This document shows positions 17,297 through 24,633 of a DNA stretch of 33,873 nucleotides, piece after piece. The stretch comes from Candidatus Neomicrothrix parvicella RN1 (GTDB lineage: Bacteria; Actinomycetota; Acidimicrobiia; Acidimicrobiales; VFJN01), in the NCBI GenBank assembly GCA_945898515.1, contig CAMDIH010000020.1:1-33873 (forward strand), written 5' to 3'. Each line of letters starts with the position of its first letter. Within the stretch, counting starts at the first letter, position 1. A model generated the notes under the pieces. It saw only the letters and a list, made by a program, of their open reading frames with translations. It ran no database searches and was not told the DNA's origin. The translations under genes and the position numbers were made by a program.

Positions 17297-19554
17297 CCTG
17301 ACGTGGGTCCCTCGTCGATGCTCACCACAACGATTTCGTCGCCTTTGAGGCCAGAGGTGATCTCGATGTACTCGTCGTCAACGAGACCTACCTCCACGGT
17401 GACGCGGTCGATCTTGCCGTCGTCGTTGATGACCCGCACTTCCCGCTTCCCGCCCTTTTGGAGCACCGCGGCCACGGGAACGGCCAGCGCGTCCACCTTT
17501 TCAGCCAGGATGACATCGATGGTCACACTGGCCCCGTCCACACCTTCGAGGGGGGCGGCAATCTCCACCACCCCGCCGTAGGTTTCCTCCCCGGCCTCGT
17601 TGGTAGTGGCGGAGGTGTCGAGTTCACTGATGATGCCCTCGGAAGTCTGGCCTCCCGCGGCGATATCCACGGTGACGGCCTGCCCCACCTTGAGCTCCGA
17701 GCGATCGGCGGCGCTCACCGAGAGATTTACGGTGAAGACCGGCTCAGTGAGGGTAAGAACCGGGCTCCCCTGTAACACGAATTCGCCGTCGTCCACCGCC
17801 ACGGTGCCCACCTGGGCGGGCCAGTCGGCCACCAACATGTCGCTAGGTACGAAAATGACGTCGTCATCGATGGTGCGGATCGGCACCGAAACTTCGGTGG
17901 CGCCCGCCGGCATCTCCACCGTGCCACTCAGGGTTTCGAAGTCGTCCCCCTGGGTGGCGCTCCCGCTGAGTTGGTAATTGACCGACGTAGTCTTCACGAA
18001 CGCCTGGTCGGCCACGATGGTGAACACCGCTTGCCCACCCTCGGCGATAGTCCCCCCTCCCAACAAAGTGAGCGTGGGCAGGTCCTCGCTTTCGATCACA
18101 ACGGTCGCCGTCGATGGTGCGGACGCCACGAAATCTGGGCCGGTTCCGATCCTCACGGCGAGCCACTCATTGATCTCCACGCTGTCGTCTTGGCGCGTGG
18201 AGATGGTGACGTCGGTGGAGGTTGCCCCTGCGGTCATTGTGACCGTGTCATCCTGCTCGCTGTAGTCCACCCCGGCCGTAGCCGAGCCGAACACACCGAT
18301 GGGAATATCGTAGTCCTCGTTGCGCTCCACATCAGCCTCGATGGTGAAAGTGGCCTGAGCACCCTCATTCACGATGTCGCTTGCGCTGTCGATGGTGAGC
18401 CTGGGGAGTCGCGTGGATCCATTGGCCCGGATTACACCCGTGACTGAGTTGATGGGCCCCCGGGTGTAAAATCCGCTGTCGTTGAACTGCTGCGTGAGGC
18501 TCACGGTGACTTCCTCAGACGATTCCACCACGTCGTCGCCAAATGTCTGGACCACAATGTTGTAGGTGGCTTGGCCTTCGGGGAACACGAAGGTAGTAGC
18601 CACCTCGGCGTAGTCGGCGTCGTCGCGCTCAAGGCCTCCGACAGCATCTCCGGCGATGGTCAAGTCGATCGTGAGATCAGTGGTAGGGACAGGGACGGCG
18701 GTGAAGGTGAAGGTGAGCTTGCCGCCCTCGTTGACCTCTGCGGGGGTTACCGCCACGTCGATGACCGGCTTCACGGGCTGCGCCACCAACGACGCCATCC
18801 GGGCCGAACCGGCTGATTGGCCCGTCACCCGAGCCGCTCCGGCGGGCACGTTGGGGCCGACCACAACGGCGATTGAGTTCTGCGGACCCACCTGATAGCC
18901 GGCGCTATTGGGGCTCAAGGAGATACCCACAGCCTCACCGGGTTCGGGGGTGAACCCGCCGTACCCCTGGTCGAATTGCCACTGGGACAAGCCGCGGCGA
19001 GTGGACTCCGTGAAGAGGCGGTCGATGGAGCCCACGGGGTAACCCTGATTGGAGAGAATGCGTTCGAGTTGCTCCACGTCGGGCCCATCGCTGCCCACGT
19101 CCAGCGCCCGGAAGAAGGCGAAATCGCCGTCTACCGCCACCGCCGAGCGACCGTCGAGGTCAAACAACGTGTCGCCTACGTTCACGGTATCTCCGTCGGC
19201 TACGAGAACGGAACTGACTTTACCGTCCACCGCTGAGTTGATCGTCTGCAGTTCGTCGCGCCGCAGTTCACCCGAGATGGTGAGAAGGTCCTGAAGGGTG
19301 AGGCGTTCCACGGGACGGGGAACGACGACCTGGCCGGCGGCCTGGTCAGCACCATCCGAGCCGGAGCTGCCCAGCATGAAGGCGGCCACCATGGCCACCA
19401 CAACTACGGCGCCGATCCCTGCCTTCTGGAGCTTCTTCCGACGCGCTGTTGCATCGCCCAGCGGCTCTGAATCCACGTCATCCACCGGCTCTGCGACCAG
19501 GCCATCCACCGGCTCTGAAGCCACGTCATCCATCGGTTCTGATCTCACTTCCAC
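17293..19554 (-). CDS. Membrane-fusion adaptor with peptidoglycan-binding and three Calx-beta-like modules
   Basis: 753 residues, about twice a normal adaptor. Order: an acidic repeat-like N-terminus (1-34), one membrane anchor (about 44-62), the first lipoyl half (about 105-135, VDGKVSSVLVADGDTVNVGDTLFDL) and a peptidoglycan-binding domain (about 150-198, DVGSDGPDVEQLERILSNQGYPVGS). Three Calx-beta-like modules follow near 264-375, 385-488 and 492-563, each starting like VNEGGKLTFTF, VNEGAQATFTI or IAEGGQAVFTI. Then come the second lipoyl half (about 568-604), a barrel and a membrane-proximal domain (605-747). The peptidoglycan-binding adaptor coupled to a MacB-type ABC pair is a known actinobacterial theme. 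The Calx-beta insertion is unusual. Start GTG 19554, or ATG 19533 with an 8-nt overlap. Confidence 0.85.
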   Translation of the reverse strand: MEVRSEPMDDVASEPVDGLVAEPVDDVDSEPLGDATARRKKLQKAGIGAVVVVAMVAAFMLGSSGSDGADQAAGQVVVPRPVERLTLQDLLTISGELRRDELQTINSAVDGKVSSVLVADGDTVNVGDTLFDLDGRSAVAVDGDFAFFRALDVGSDGPDVEQLERILSNQGYPVGSIDRLFTESTRRGLSQWQFDQGYGGFTPEPGEAVGISLSPNSAGYQVGPQNSIAVVVGPNVPAGAARVTGQSAGSARMASLVAQPVKPVIDVAVTPAEVNEGGKLTFTFTAVPVPTTDLTIDLTIAGDAVGGLERDDADYAEVATTFVFPEGQATYNIVVQTFGDDVVESSEEVTVSLTQQFNDSGFYTRGPINSVTGVIRANGSTRLPRLTIDSASDIVNEGAQATFTIEADVERNEDYDIPIGVFGSATAGVDYSEQDDTVTMTAGATSTDVTISTRQDDSVEINEWLAVRIGTGPDFVASAPSTATVVIESEDLPTLTLLGGGTIAEGGQAVFTIVADQAFVKTTSVNYQLSGSATQGDDFETLSGTVEMPAGATEVSVPIRTIDDDVIFVPSDMLVADWPAQVGTVAVDDGEFVLQGSPVLTLTEPVFTVNLSVSAADRSELKVGQAVTVDIAAGGQTSEGIISELDTSATTNEAGEETYGGVVEIAAPLEGVDGASVTIDVILAEKVDALAVPVAAVLQKGGKREVRVINDDGKIDRVTVEVGLVDDEYIEITSGLKGDEIVVVSIDEGPTSG
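19465..19536 (-). repeat. Short tandem repeat encoding EP(M/V)DD units
   Basis: The N-terminus of the adaptor reads SEPMDDVASEPVDGLVAEPVDDVDSEPLGD, four EP-x-D-like units. The DNA shows repeated CCACCGGCTCTG on the plus strand. The segment precedes the membrane anchor, so it should be cytoplasmic. Confidence 0.7.
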
Positions 19555-20167
19555 ATTGACGAAGGTCTCGCTCGTTCAGCTTGCCATCGGAATTTTCGAA
19601 CACCGTCGGGGTAAGTAGCCCTTTCGGATTCGGGCCGGCCTCGACGGTCCAGCCCCGTTCCTCCAGACACTCCTGGAACGCCAAGAACTGCTTATTGCGA
19701 TCCTTTATTTCGTCAGGGTTGAGGCCATCGTTGAACTCTTGGAAAGCGGTGAGCGCACCGACGATGTCGCTGCGCGCCGCGCAGCGGCCAATGACCTCCA
19801 TGTAGGCGGTGTCGGCCAAGAGATCGGGGTCCGAACGAGGGTCGCCTCGAAACGGCTGGCCGCCGTCGGTCATGCATCCACTGAACTCGCCAAAGGCGGA
19901 GAACAGACGCTCCGTCGGGTCCACGTCCTCGAGGGGAATGGTGTCGCCGGTGGCCCCGCCGGCCGCATTGGCGTCATTGGCGTCCTTCGTGTTGCTGCGA
20001 AGGTCTTTGATCTCGGCCGGGGTGAGCACCTGGAGATCATCGGGGTCGCGGATCACTACGGCGGCGGCCGTGTCGTTGCCACCAGAACACCCGCTGGCCG
20101 CCAGTCCGGCCGTGACCGCCAGGGCCACGATCAGCGAACAATAGAGCTTTGCTCTGCGCACGTGCAT
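19526..20167 (-). CDS. Secreted lipoprotein of the adaptor-ABC operon
   Basis: 213 residues. A lipoprotein signal peptide ends in the lipobox LAASGC near residue 27, so the mature protein is lipid-anchored outside the membrane. The rest is hydrophilic, with DPDDLQVLTPAEIKDL and four further Cys (SGCMTDG, GRCAARS, FQECLEERG, LRQCGSE) that could form two disulfides. No domain is recognised. Similar Cys-containing small lipoproteins sit beside adaptor-MacB sets in other actinobacteria, as far as I recall. The ATG has GAAGG seven nt upstream. Its 3' end overlaps the adaptor start, so it heads the operon. Probably an accessory binding subunit; this is inference. Confidence 0.8.
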   Translation of the reverse strand: MHVRRAKLYCSLIVALAVTAGLAASGCSGGNDTAAAVVIRDPDDLQVLTPAEIKDLRSNTKDANDANAAGGATGDTIPLEDVDPTERLFSAFGEFSGCMTDGGQPFRGDPRSDPDLLADTAYMEVIGRCAARSDIVGALTAFQEFNDGLNPDEIKDRNKQFLAFQECLEERGWTVEAGPNPKGLLTPTVFENSDGKLNERDLRQCGSEIRTDG

Positions 20168-20248
20168 CTCTCAGCCTTCGGGAAAGGCCACGGGGGGTCC
20201 CTGGCTGAAGATGAGTCCAGCAGCATCACTAGGAGTAAGCAAGTCACC
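20168..20248. promoter_or_regulatory. Divergent promoter region
   Basis: An 81-bp gap between the divergently transcribed lipoprotein operon (minus) and the SCO6745-like gene (plus). It holds GAAGG before the lipoprotein and AGGAG (20231-20235) before the plus-strand gene. No clear -10 box was found for either. Confidence 0.35.
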
Positions 20249-21115
20249 ATGGACGCACCGGATTGGACCGCCATCACCAGCCGCAACGCCCGATCGGTGC
20301 AAACCACCATCGGCTGGATCTTTTGGGATCCAGGGGCGCTGGCGCGCTTGGAAGCCCTGGGGGTGCCGGGACCGTTGGGCTACATCGCCGCCCGGGCCGC
20401 TCCCCTCGCCCCCGCCGGAGCTGATGCGGTCATCGCGTCCTTCGGTTCCATTTCCCCCGCCGCTATCCGCTGGGCCCTGGAGGCGGTGGCAACCTCCACG
20501 ACCATCGATGCCGTCTGGCGGGCTCGCGACGATGCCGTCCTCGAAGGTCTCGGGGCGTATGCCCCCGACCTGGGAGCGCCCCTCGCGCGCCTCGGCCCGC
20601 TCCTGTGGCCGGTGGTGGAAGCGCTACCCACCGTCGGGCGTGTGCTGGCGGCGGCCCACCTCCGAATGCCCCGGCCCACCGATCCGGTGCTGTCGGGATG
20701 GCACGGCCTGAACTGCCTGCGGGAGTGGCGCGGTGATACCCACTGGGCGCTCGTGGCCGCGGCCGGGCTCACCGGGGTGGAGGTATCGCTGCTCCATAAC
20801 GCCTGGCTTGGCTACGAACCCGACTGGCTACCCACCAGCCGGGGCAGCACCGCTGCCGACATCGCGTCGGCCTGGGCGACCCTGGAGGCCAAGGGACTCG
20901 CCGTCGATGGTGCCGTCACCTCGGATGGCCTCGCCCTGCGGCAACAACTCGAGGACGACACCGACCACCTCACCACAGTGCCGTGGCAGCTACTCGGGGA
21001 GGAGGAATCTGAGCGCTTCGCGAGCGACTTCGAAGGCCCCTGCACGCGGCTGCTGGCGAGGGTGGATCTCACGGCCGGTCCGAACTACCAACCCGCCTCC
21101 CGAATCCGCCCCTAG
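20249..21115 (+). CDS. SCO6745-like hypothetical protein
   Basis: 288 residues from ATG 20249. The ORF-track frame begins 170 codons earlier, but that part is antisense to the lipoprotein. The protein is Ala/Leu/Trp-rich and all-helical in appearance. It has RNARSVQTTIGWIFWDPGALARLEALG at the start, then DAVWRARDDAVLEGLGAY, HLRMPRPTDPVLSGWHGLNCLREWRGDTHWALVAAAGL and a C-terminal winged-helix-like stretch (ATLEAKGLAVDGAVTSDGLALRQQLEDDTD). This pattern fits the SCO6745 family of actinobacteria, whose function is unknown. The start is modestly supported by AGGAG 13 nt upstream, longer than ideal. Confidence 0.7.
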   Translation: MDAPDWTAITSRNARSVQTTIGWIFWDPGALARLEALGVPGPLGYIAARAAPLAPAGADAVIASFGSISPAAIRWALEAVATSTTIDAVWRARDDAVLEGLGAYAPDLGAPLARLGPLLWPVVEALPTVGRVLAAAHLRMPRPTDPVLSGWHGLNCLREWRGDTHWALVAAAGLTGVEVSLLHNAWLGYEPDWLPTSRGSTAADIASAWATLEAKGLAVDGAVTSDGLALRQQLEDDTDHLTTVPWQLLGEEESERFASDFEGPCTRLLARVDLTAGPNYQPASRIRP

Positions 21116-21211
21116 GTGATCTCCAACCCGGCCATGGCCACGGTGACCATCATCGCTAGCGGCCCGACGCGGCCCAACACTCCGGCCCCTCATGGGGCAC
21201 TCACCGCCTTG

Positions 21212-21217
21212 TAGTCT
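21212..21217 (+). promoter_or_regulatory. Leaderless-type -10 box of the YczE/YitT-like gene
   Basis: TAGTCT eight nt before ATG 21226. No Shine-Dalgarno sequence lies between. It would drive the downstream cupredoxin, beta-helix and DUF1996 genes too. Confidence 0.45.
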
Positions 21218-21225
21218 CAGACACA

Positions 21226-21870
21226 ATGCCCCTTGTCGTTTCACCCAGTGACGGAAACGTACGCCGGCTCGCCACGCTGGCCGCGGGCCTGCCGTTGATT
21301 TCGGTGGGGGTGGCCTGCACCATCCGGGCCGACATCGGCGTAGCCCCCTACGACGTGCTCCTCACCGGCACGGCGGCTTTCACCGGCATTGGCATCGGCC
21401 TGGCCGCCATGCTTCTTCCCCTGCTGTTCATCCTCACCGGGGTAGCCCTCGGTGCCCGCACCCGCCCGGGCACCTACATCAGCGCGTTGACCATCGGCCC
21501 GGTATTGGGTCTTGTGCTCCCCGCGCTCCCCGTCCCTCCGTCAATCTCGGCCCAACTGGCCTACTTCGTGGCCGGCTTTTTCAGCGTGGTCGCCGGGATC
21601 ACCTTGGTGGTGGCGGCCGATATCGGGCCGGGGCCGCTGGAAATCGTCATGCTGGCCCTAGATGCCAAGGGCTACCCGTTGGCCCGCTCCCGCGCGGGAA
21701 TCGAAGTGGTGTGTGTGGTGCTCGGCTGGGCGATGGGCGGCCAGGTGGGGGTGGGCACCATCGTGTTCGCCCTCCTCACGGGAGTGGCCCTGCGTCACAC
21801 CCTGACCCTGGTGGGCTTCCGCGCCGCAGTTGCCGAGAAGGCCAGCAACTTGGCCAGCACCGGCGCGTGA
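21226..21870 (+). CDS. YczE/YitT-like membrane protein
   Basis: 214 residues with about five or six hydrophobic segments and no large soluble domain. The start region PLISVGVACTIRADIGVAPYDVLLTGTA and the repeat-like second half VVAGITLVVAADIGPGPLEIVMLAL contain the paired Asp-Ile-Gly-x-x-Pro motifs of the COG2364 (YczE/YyaS) family. The two halves look like an internal duplication. The function of the family is unknown. Its TGA stop overlaps the GTG start of the cupredoxin gene, so it is the first gene of a coupled set of secreted proteins. A link between its function and theirs is not proven. Confidence 0.8.
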   Translation: MPLVVSPSDGNVRRLATLAAGLPLISVGVACTIRADIGVAPYDVLLTGTAAFTGIGIGLAAMLLPLLFILTGVALGARTRPGTYISALTIGPVLGLVLPALPVPPSISAQLAYFVAGFFSVVAGITLVVAADIGPGPLEIVMLALDAKGYPLARSRAGIEVVCVVLGWAMGGQVGVGTIVFALLTGVALRHTLTLVGFRAAVAEKASNLASTGA

Positions 21871-22253
21871 GTGGCCCAGACACACCTCGCCAAGGGCGCG
21901 TTGTTGGCCCAGGCCTGCTTGTCGCCGTCCTGTTCGCGCTCGGCGCTTGCGGTGGCGATGATGCCCCGCTGGTGCAGGGAGTGGTGGTCAGCATCACCGC
22001 AGTGGACAACACGTTTCGCCCGGTCGACGAGCAGGTAGCCAACGGAACGGTCATCGAATGGAAAAACCGGGGCCGTACCACGCACAACATCCGGCCCGTG
22101 GACGGCGGAGGTTGGGGCGTTGAGGAGAGCCAGTTCGGTCCTGGCGCCACCTACCAACACCGTTTCACCACGCCCGGCACGTATGGCTACTACTGCTCGT
22201 TGCACGGCACACCCACTAATGGCATGGTGGGCACCATTGTGGTCACTCGCTGA
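21867..22253 (+). CDS. Cupredoxin (plastocyanin/azurin-like) lipoprotein
   Basis: 128 residues from GTG 21867. The ORF track begins 52 codons too early, over the YczE gene. A signal peptide ends in the lipobox ALGAC near residue 28. The mature part is a single cupredoxin fold. It carries the type 1 copper ligands: His in GRTTHNIRP, then Cys and His in YYCSLHGTPTNGMVG and the Met close behind. It should bind one copper ion and carry electrons, or hold copper, outside the membrane. Translation is coupled to the preceding gene (GTGA). The neighbouring beta-helix protein suggests a shared extracytoplasmic role. Confidence 0.9.
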   Translation: MSGPDTPRQGRVVGPGLLVAVLFALGACGGDDAPLVQGVVVSITAVDNTFRPVDEQVANGTVIEWKNRGRTTHNIRPVDGGGWGVEESQFGPGATYQHRFTTPGTYGYYCSLHGTPTNGMVGTIVVTR

Positions 22254-22264
22254 ACACGTCGATT

Positions 22265-22270
22265 GAGGAG
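22265..22270 (+). promoter_or_regulatory. Ribosome-binding site deciding a TTG start
   Basis: GAGGAG with 7-nt spacing to TTG 22278. The ORF-track start (TTG 22263) overlaps this site, so the true start is most likely 22278. Confidence 0.6.
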
Positions 22271-22277
22271 CATCCCC

Positions 22278-23666
22278 TTGCACCACGCCACCCGCCTCGC
22301 CACCGTGTCATTCACGGCCCTGGCTCTGTTCGCAACGGCCTGCGGGGGCGGTGACACGAGCCCTTCCAACGAGGCCACCGGCAGCAGCGGCGCAACGATT
22401 CAGGTGCCCGAGGATCAGCCCACCATCCAGGCGGCGGTGGATGCCGCCGAGTCGGGAGACCTCATCCTGATCGCTCCCGGCACGTACGCCGAATCGGTGG
22501 ATGTGGAAACCGAAAACCTCACCATTCGTGGCCTCGACCGCAACGAGGTCATCCTCGACGGCGGATTCAAACTGGAGAACGGTATTCGTGTGTTCGCCGA
22601 TGGCGTCGCCATCGAGAACATGACCGTCCAGAACTACACCACCAACGGATTCTTCTGGACCGGCGTAACTGGGTACCGCGGCTCGTACCTCACGTCGTAC
22701 CGCAACGGCGACTACGGCGTGTACGGCTTCGATGCCACCGAGGGCCAACTTGAACACATCTGGGCTTCCGGTAGCGCCGACGCGGGGGTCTACATCGGCC
22801 AGTGCTACCCGTGCGACACCGTGCTCGACGACATCGTGTCGGAGTACAACGGCTTGGGCTATTCGGGCACAAACTCAGGGGGGGACCTGCTCATCATCAA
22901 CTCCACCTTCCGTCATAACCGAGCCGGCATCGTCCCCAACAGCGGTTCGTACGAACTGTGTTACCCCGGTCGGGACAACACGATCGTGGGCAACACCGTC
23001 TATTCGAACCAGCAGGCCGACACCCCTGCCATCGACGTAGCCCTTTTGGCTATGGGCAACGGCATTCTCGTGGCCGGAAGCAACCGAAATCTGGTAGCCC
23101 GCAACCTCGTCTACGACCACGACCGGGGGGGAATCGCCCTGGTTCCCTTCCCCGAGGAAGGGGCCAACGACGTGGCCCCAGCCGAGTCCACCTGGGACAC
23201 GCCCTGTGCCGAGGTGCGGGACCTGCCGCCCACCGTGACCGACCCGGCCCTGCTAGCGGCGGTGCTCTGGGATCCCCAGCAGAACCGAATCGTGGACAAC
23301 GTCGTGAGCGATTCCCGCATCGCTGATCTGGGCTTGGGCAGTCTGCAACCGGACTTGGCGGCCCTGGGCAACTGCTTCTCCGGCAACACCATTACCTCAA
23401 GCGCACCGATGAATCTTCAGAAACTGGCGCCCTGCGAAGGGGAACCCAGCGCCACTGATTGGTCGGCCGGAGGCTTGGACCTCATCGCCCTCATCACCGC
23501 CGTGCACCCCCCATCGATCGACTACGAGATCGCCCCCACTCCGAAACCCCCGATCCAGCCCAACATGCCCGATGCCGCCACCGCCCCCGCCCAACCCGCC
23601 ACCAATGTTCCCTATGCGGTGGATCTCGACGCCATCAAGGTGCCGGAGCGACCGAGTTCAGAGTGA
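22278..23666 (+). CDS. Right-handed parallel beta-helix lipoprotein (NosD-like)
   Basis: 462 residues from TTG 22278. The signal peptide ends in a lipobox (LFATAC near residue 22). The body begins IQVPEDQPTIQAAVDAAESGDLILIAPGTYAESV, the standard opening of pectate-lyase-like and NosD-like beta helices. It continues with beta-helix rungs (ENLTIRGLDRNEVILDG, VAIENMTVQNYT, LLIINSTFRHNRAGIV, NTIVGNTVYSNQ, RNLVARNLVYDHDRGGI). A CYPCD motif and several more Cys lie mid-protein and could form disulfides or bind metal. The C-terminal 90 residues are Pro-rich. No catalytic residues of a polysaccharide lyase are recognised. It sits between cupredoxin and DUF1996 genes. Confidence 0.85.
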   Translation: MHHATRLATVSFTALALFATACGGGDTSPSNEATGSSGATIQVPEDQPTIQAAVDAAESGDLILIAPGTYAESVDVETENLTIRGLDRNEVILDGGFKLENGIRVFADGVAIENMTVQNYTTNGFFWTGVTGYRGSYLTSYRNGDYGVYGFDATEGQLEHIWASGSADAGVYIGQCYPCDTVLDDIVSEYNGLGYSGTNSGGDLLIINSTFRHNRAGIVPNSGSYELCYPGRDNTIVGNTVYSNQQADTPAIDVALLAMGNGILVAGSNRNLVARNLVYDHDRGGIALVPFPEEGANDVAPAESTWDTPCAEVRDLPPTVTDPALLAAVLWDPQQNRIVDNVVSDSRIADLGLGSLQPDLAALGNCFSGNTITSSAPMNLQKLAPCEGEPSATDWSAGGLDLIALITAVHPPSIDYEIAPTPKPPIQPNMPDAATAPAQPATNVPYAVDLDAIKVPERPSSE

Positions 23667-24601
23667 GTCATTCGTCGGTGCAGCGTGCCCTTCCTGCGCT
23701 GGGGATTCTTGGTCTCACCTGCGCACTGGCCGGCGCGATCACCGGGGGCATGCTGCTGCTGGTTCCGGATGCCCCTGCCGTTCCCACCGCGACGACTGTG
23801 GTGAGCGGCGGCGCCTCCACGGGCCGGATCGCCGGTGCGGGGCCGCAAGGGCGGGTACCGCAATTCAAGGTGGAGTGTGGATGGAGCCACGCCGCTGCCC
23901 ACGATCCGATCGTGTTCCCCTCCGACCCTGGTGCCTCTCACCAACACGACTTCTTTGGCAACGTTGCCACCGATGCCAACTCCACTGCCGAGAGCCTGCG
24001 CGGCGGTGCGACCACCTGCGAGAACAAACTGGACACGGCGGCCTACTGGAGCCCGGCGCTCCGCCGGGGTGACACCCTCATCGAACCCAGCGGGAGTGTG
24101 GCCTACTACCGGCCCGGCCTGAACGTGCGCCCTGAATCGCTGGTGGCCTACCCCCCGGGGTTGATGATGGTGGCGGGAAATCCGAACGCCACCTCCCCTC
24201 AGGCCCTGGAAGTGGCGGCGTGGCATTGCGGGGCATCACCGATATTCCATGCCGCCCCCCCGACCTGTCCTGCGGCTGCGCCCCTCGCCGCCCGCATCGC
24301 CTTCCCCGATTGTTGGGACGGCGAGCACACCGATAGCGATGACCACCGCTCCCATGTGGCCTACAGCACCCAGGGCCGCTGCCCGCCGGGCCGGTGGGTG
24401 CCCACCCCACAACTGATTTTTGAGGTGCAGTACCCGGTGACGGGCGATCCGTCCGGGCTCAGCCTTACCTCGGGCGATGTGATGGCGATCCACGCCGATT
24501 TCCTCAATGCCTGGGACCAGAAGGCCCTAGAGCGTGAGGTGCGGGCGTGTCTCAACCGCAACCACATCTGCGGCGTCGTCTCCAACCGCGCCACTGGGTA
24601 A
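23663..24601 (+). CDS. Secreted DUF1996 protein
   Basis: 312 residues from GTG 23663, which overlaps the preceding stop as GTGA. The longer ORF-track version is a shadow of the beta-helix gene. A single hydrophobic segment (about 9-34) acts as signal or anchor. The DUF1996 core shows SHQHDFFGNV, the CENKLDTAAYWSPAL element, a HSHVAYS-type segment (DDHRSHVAYSTQGRCPPG) and VPTPQLIFEVQYP. Cys residues are paired through the domain. DUF1996 is common in fungi and actinobacteria and its function is unknown, though it is secreted. The His clusters allow a metal site. It ends the coupled plus-strand set. Confidence 0.88.
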   Translation: MSHSSVQRALPALGILGLTCALAGAITGGMLLLVPDAPAVPTATTVVSGGASTGRIAGAGPQGRVPQFKVECGWSHAAAHDPIVFPSDPGASHQHDFFGNVATDANSTAESLRGGATTCENKLDTAAYWSPALRRGDTLIEPSGSVAYYRPGLNVRPESLVAYPPGLMMVAGNPNATSPQALEVAAWHCGASPIFHAAPPTCPAAAPLAARIAFPDCWDGEHTDSDDHRSHVAYSTQGRCPPGRWVPTPQLIFEVQYPVTGDPSGLSLTSGDVMAIHADFLNAWDQKALEREVRACLNRNHICGVVSNRATG

Positions 24602-24621
24602 GGCGAGTGGGTGGCGGCCGG

Positions 24622-24627
24622 TAACGT
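24622..24627 (+). promoter_or_regulatory. Leaderless-type -10 box of the dinG-like gene
   Basis: TAACGT six nt before ATG 24634, within the short gap after the DUF1996 gene. Confidence 0.5.
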
Positions 24628-24633
24628 CGCAGG

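Noticed and set aside
19739-20248. N-terminal extension of the SCO6745-like ORF
   Set aside because: It is antisense to the lipoprotein gene and unlike the family; the frame is just open. ATG 20249 has an upstream AGGAG.
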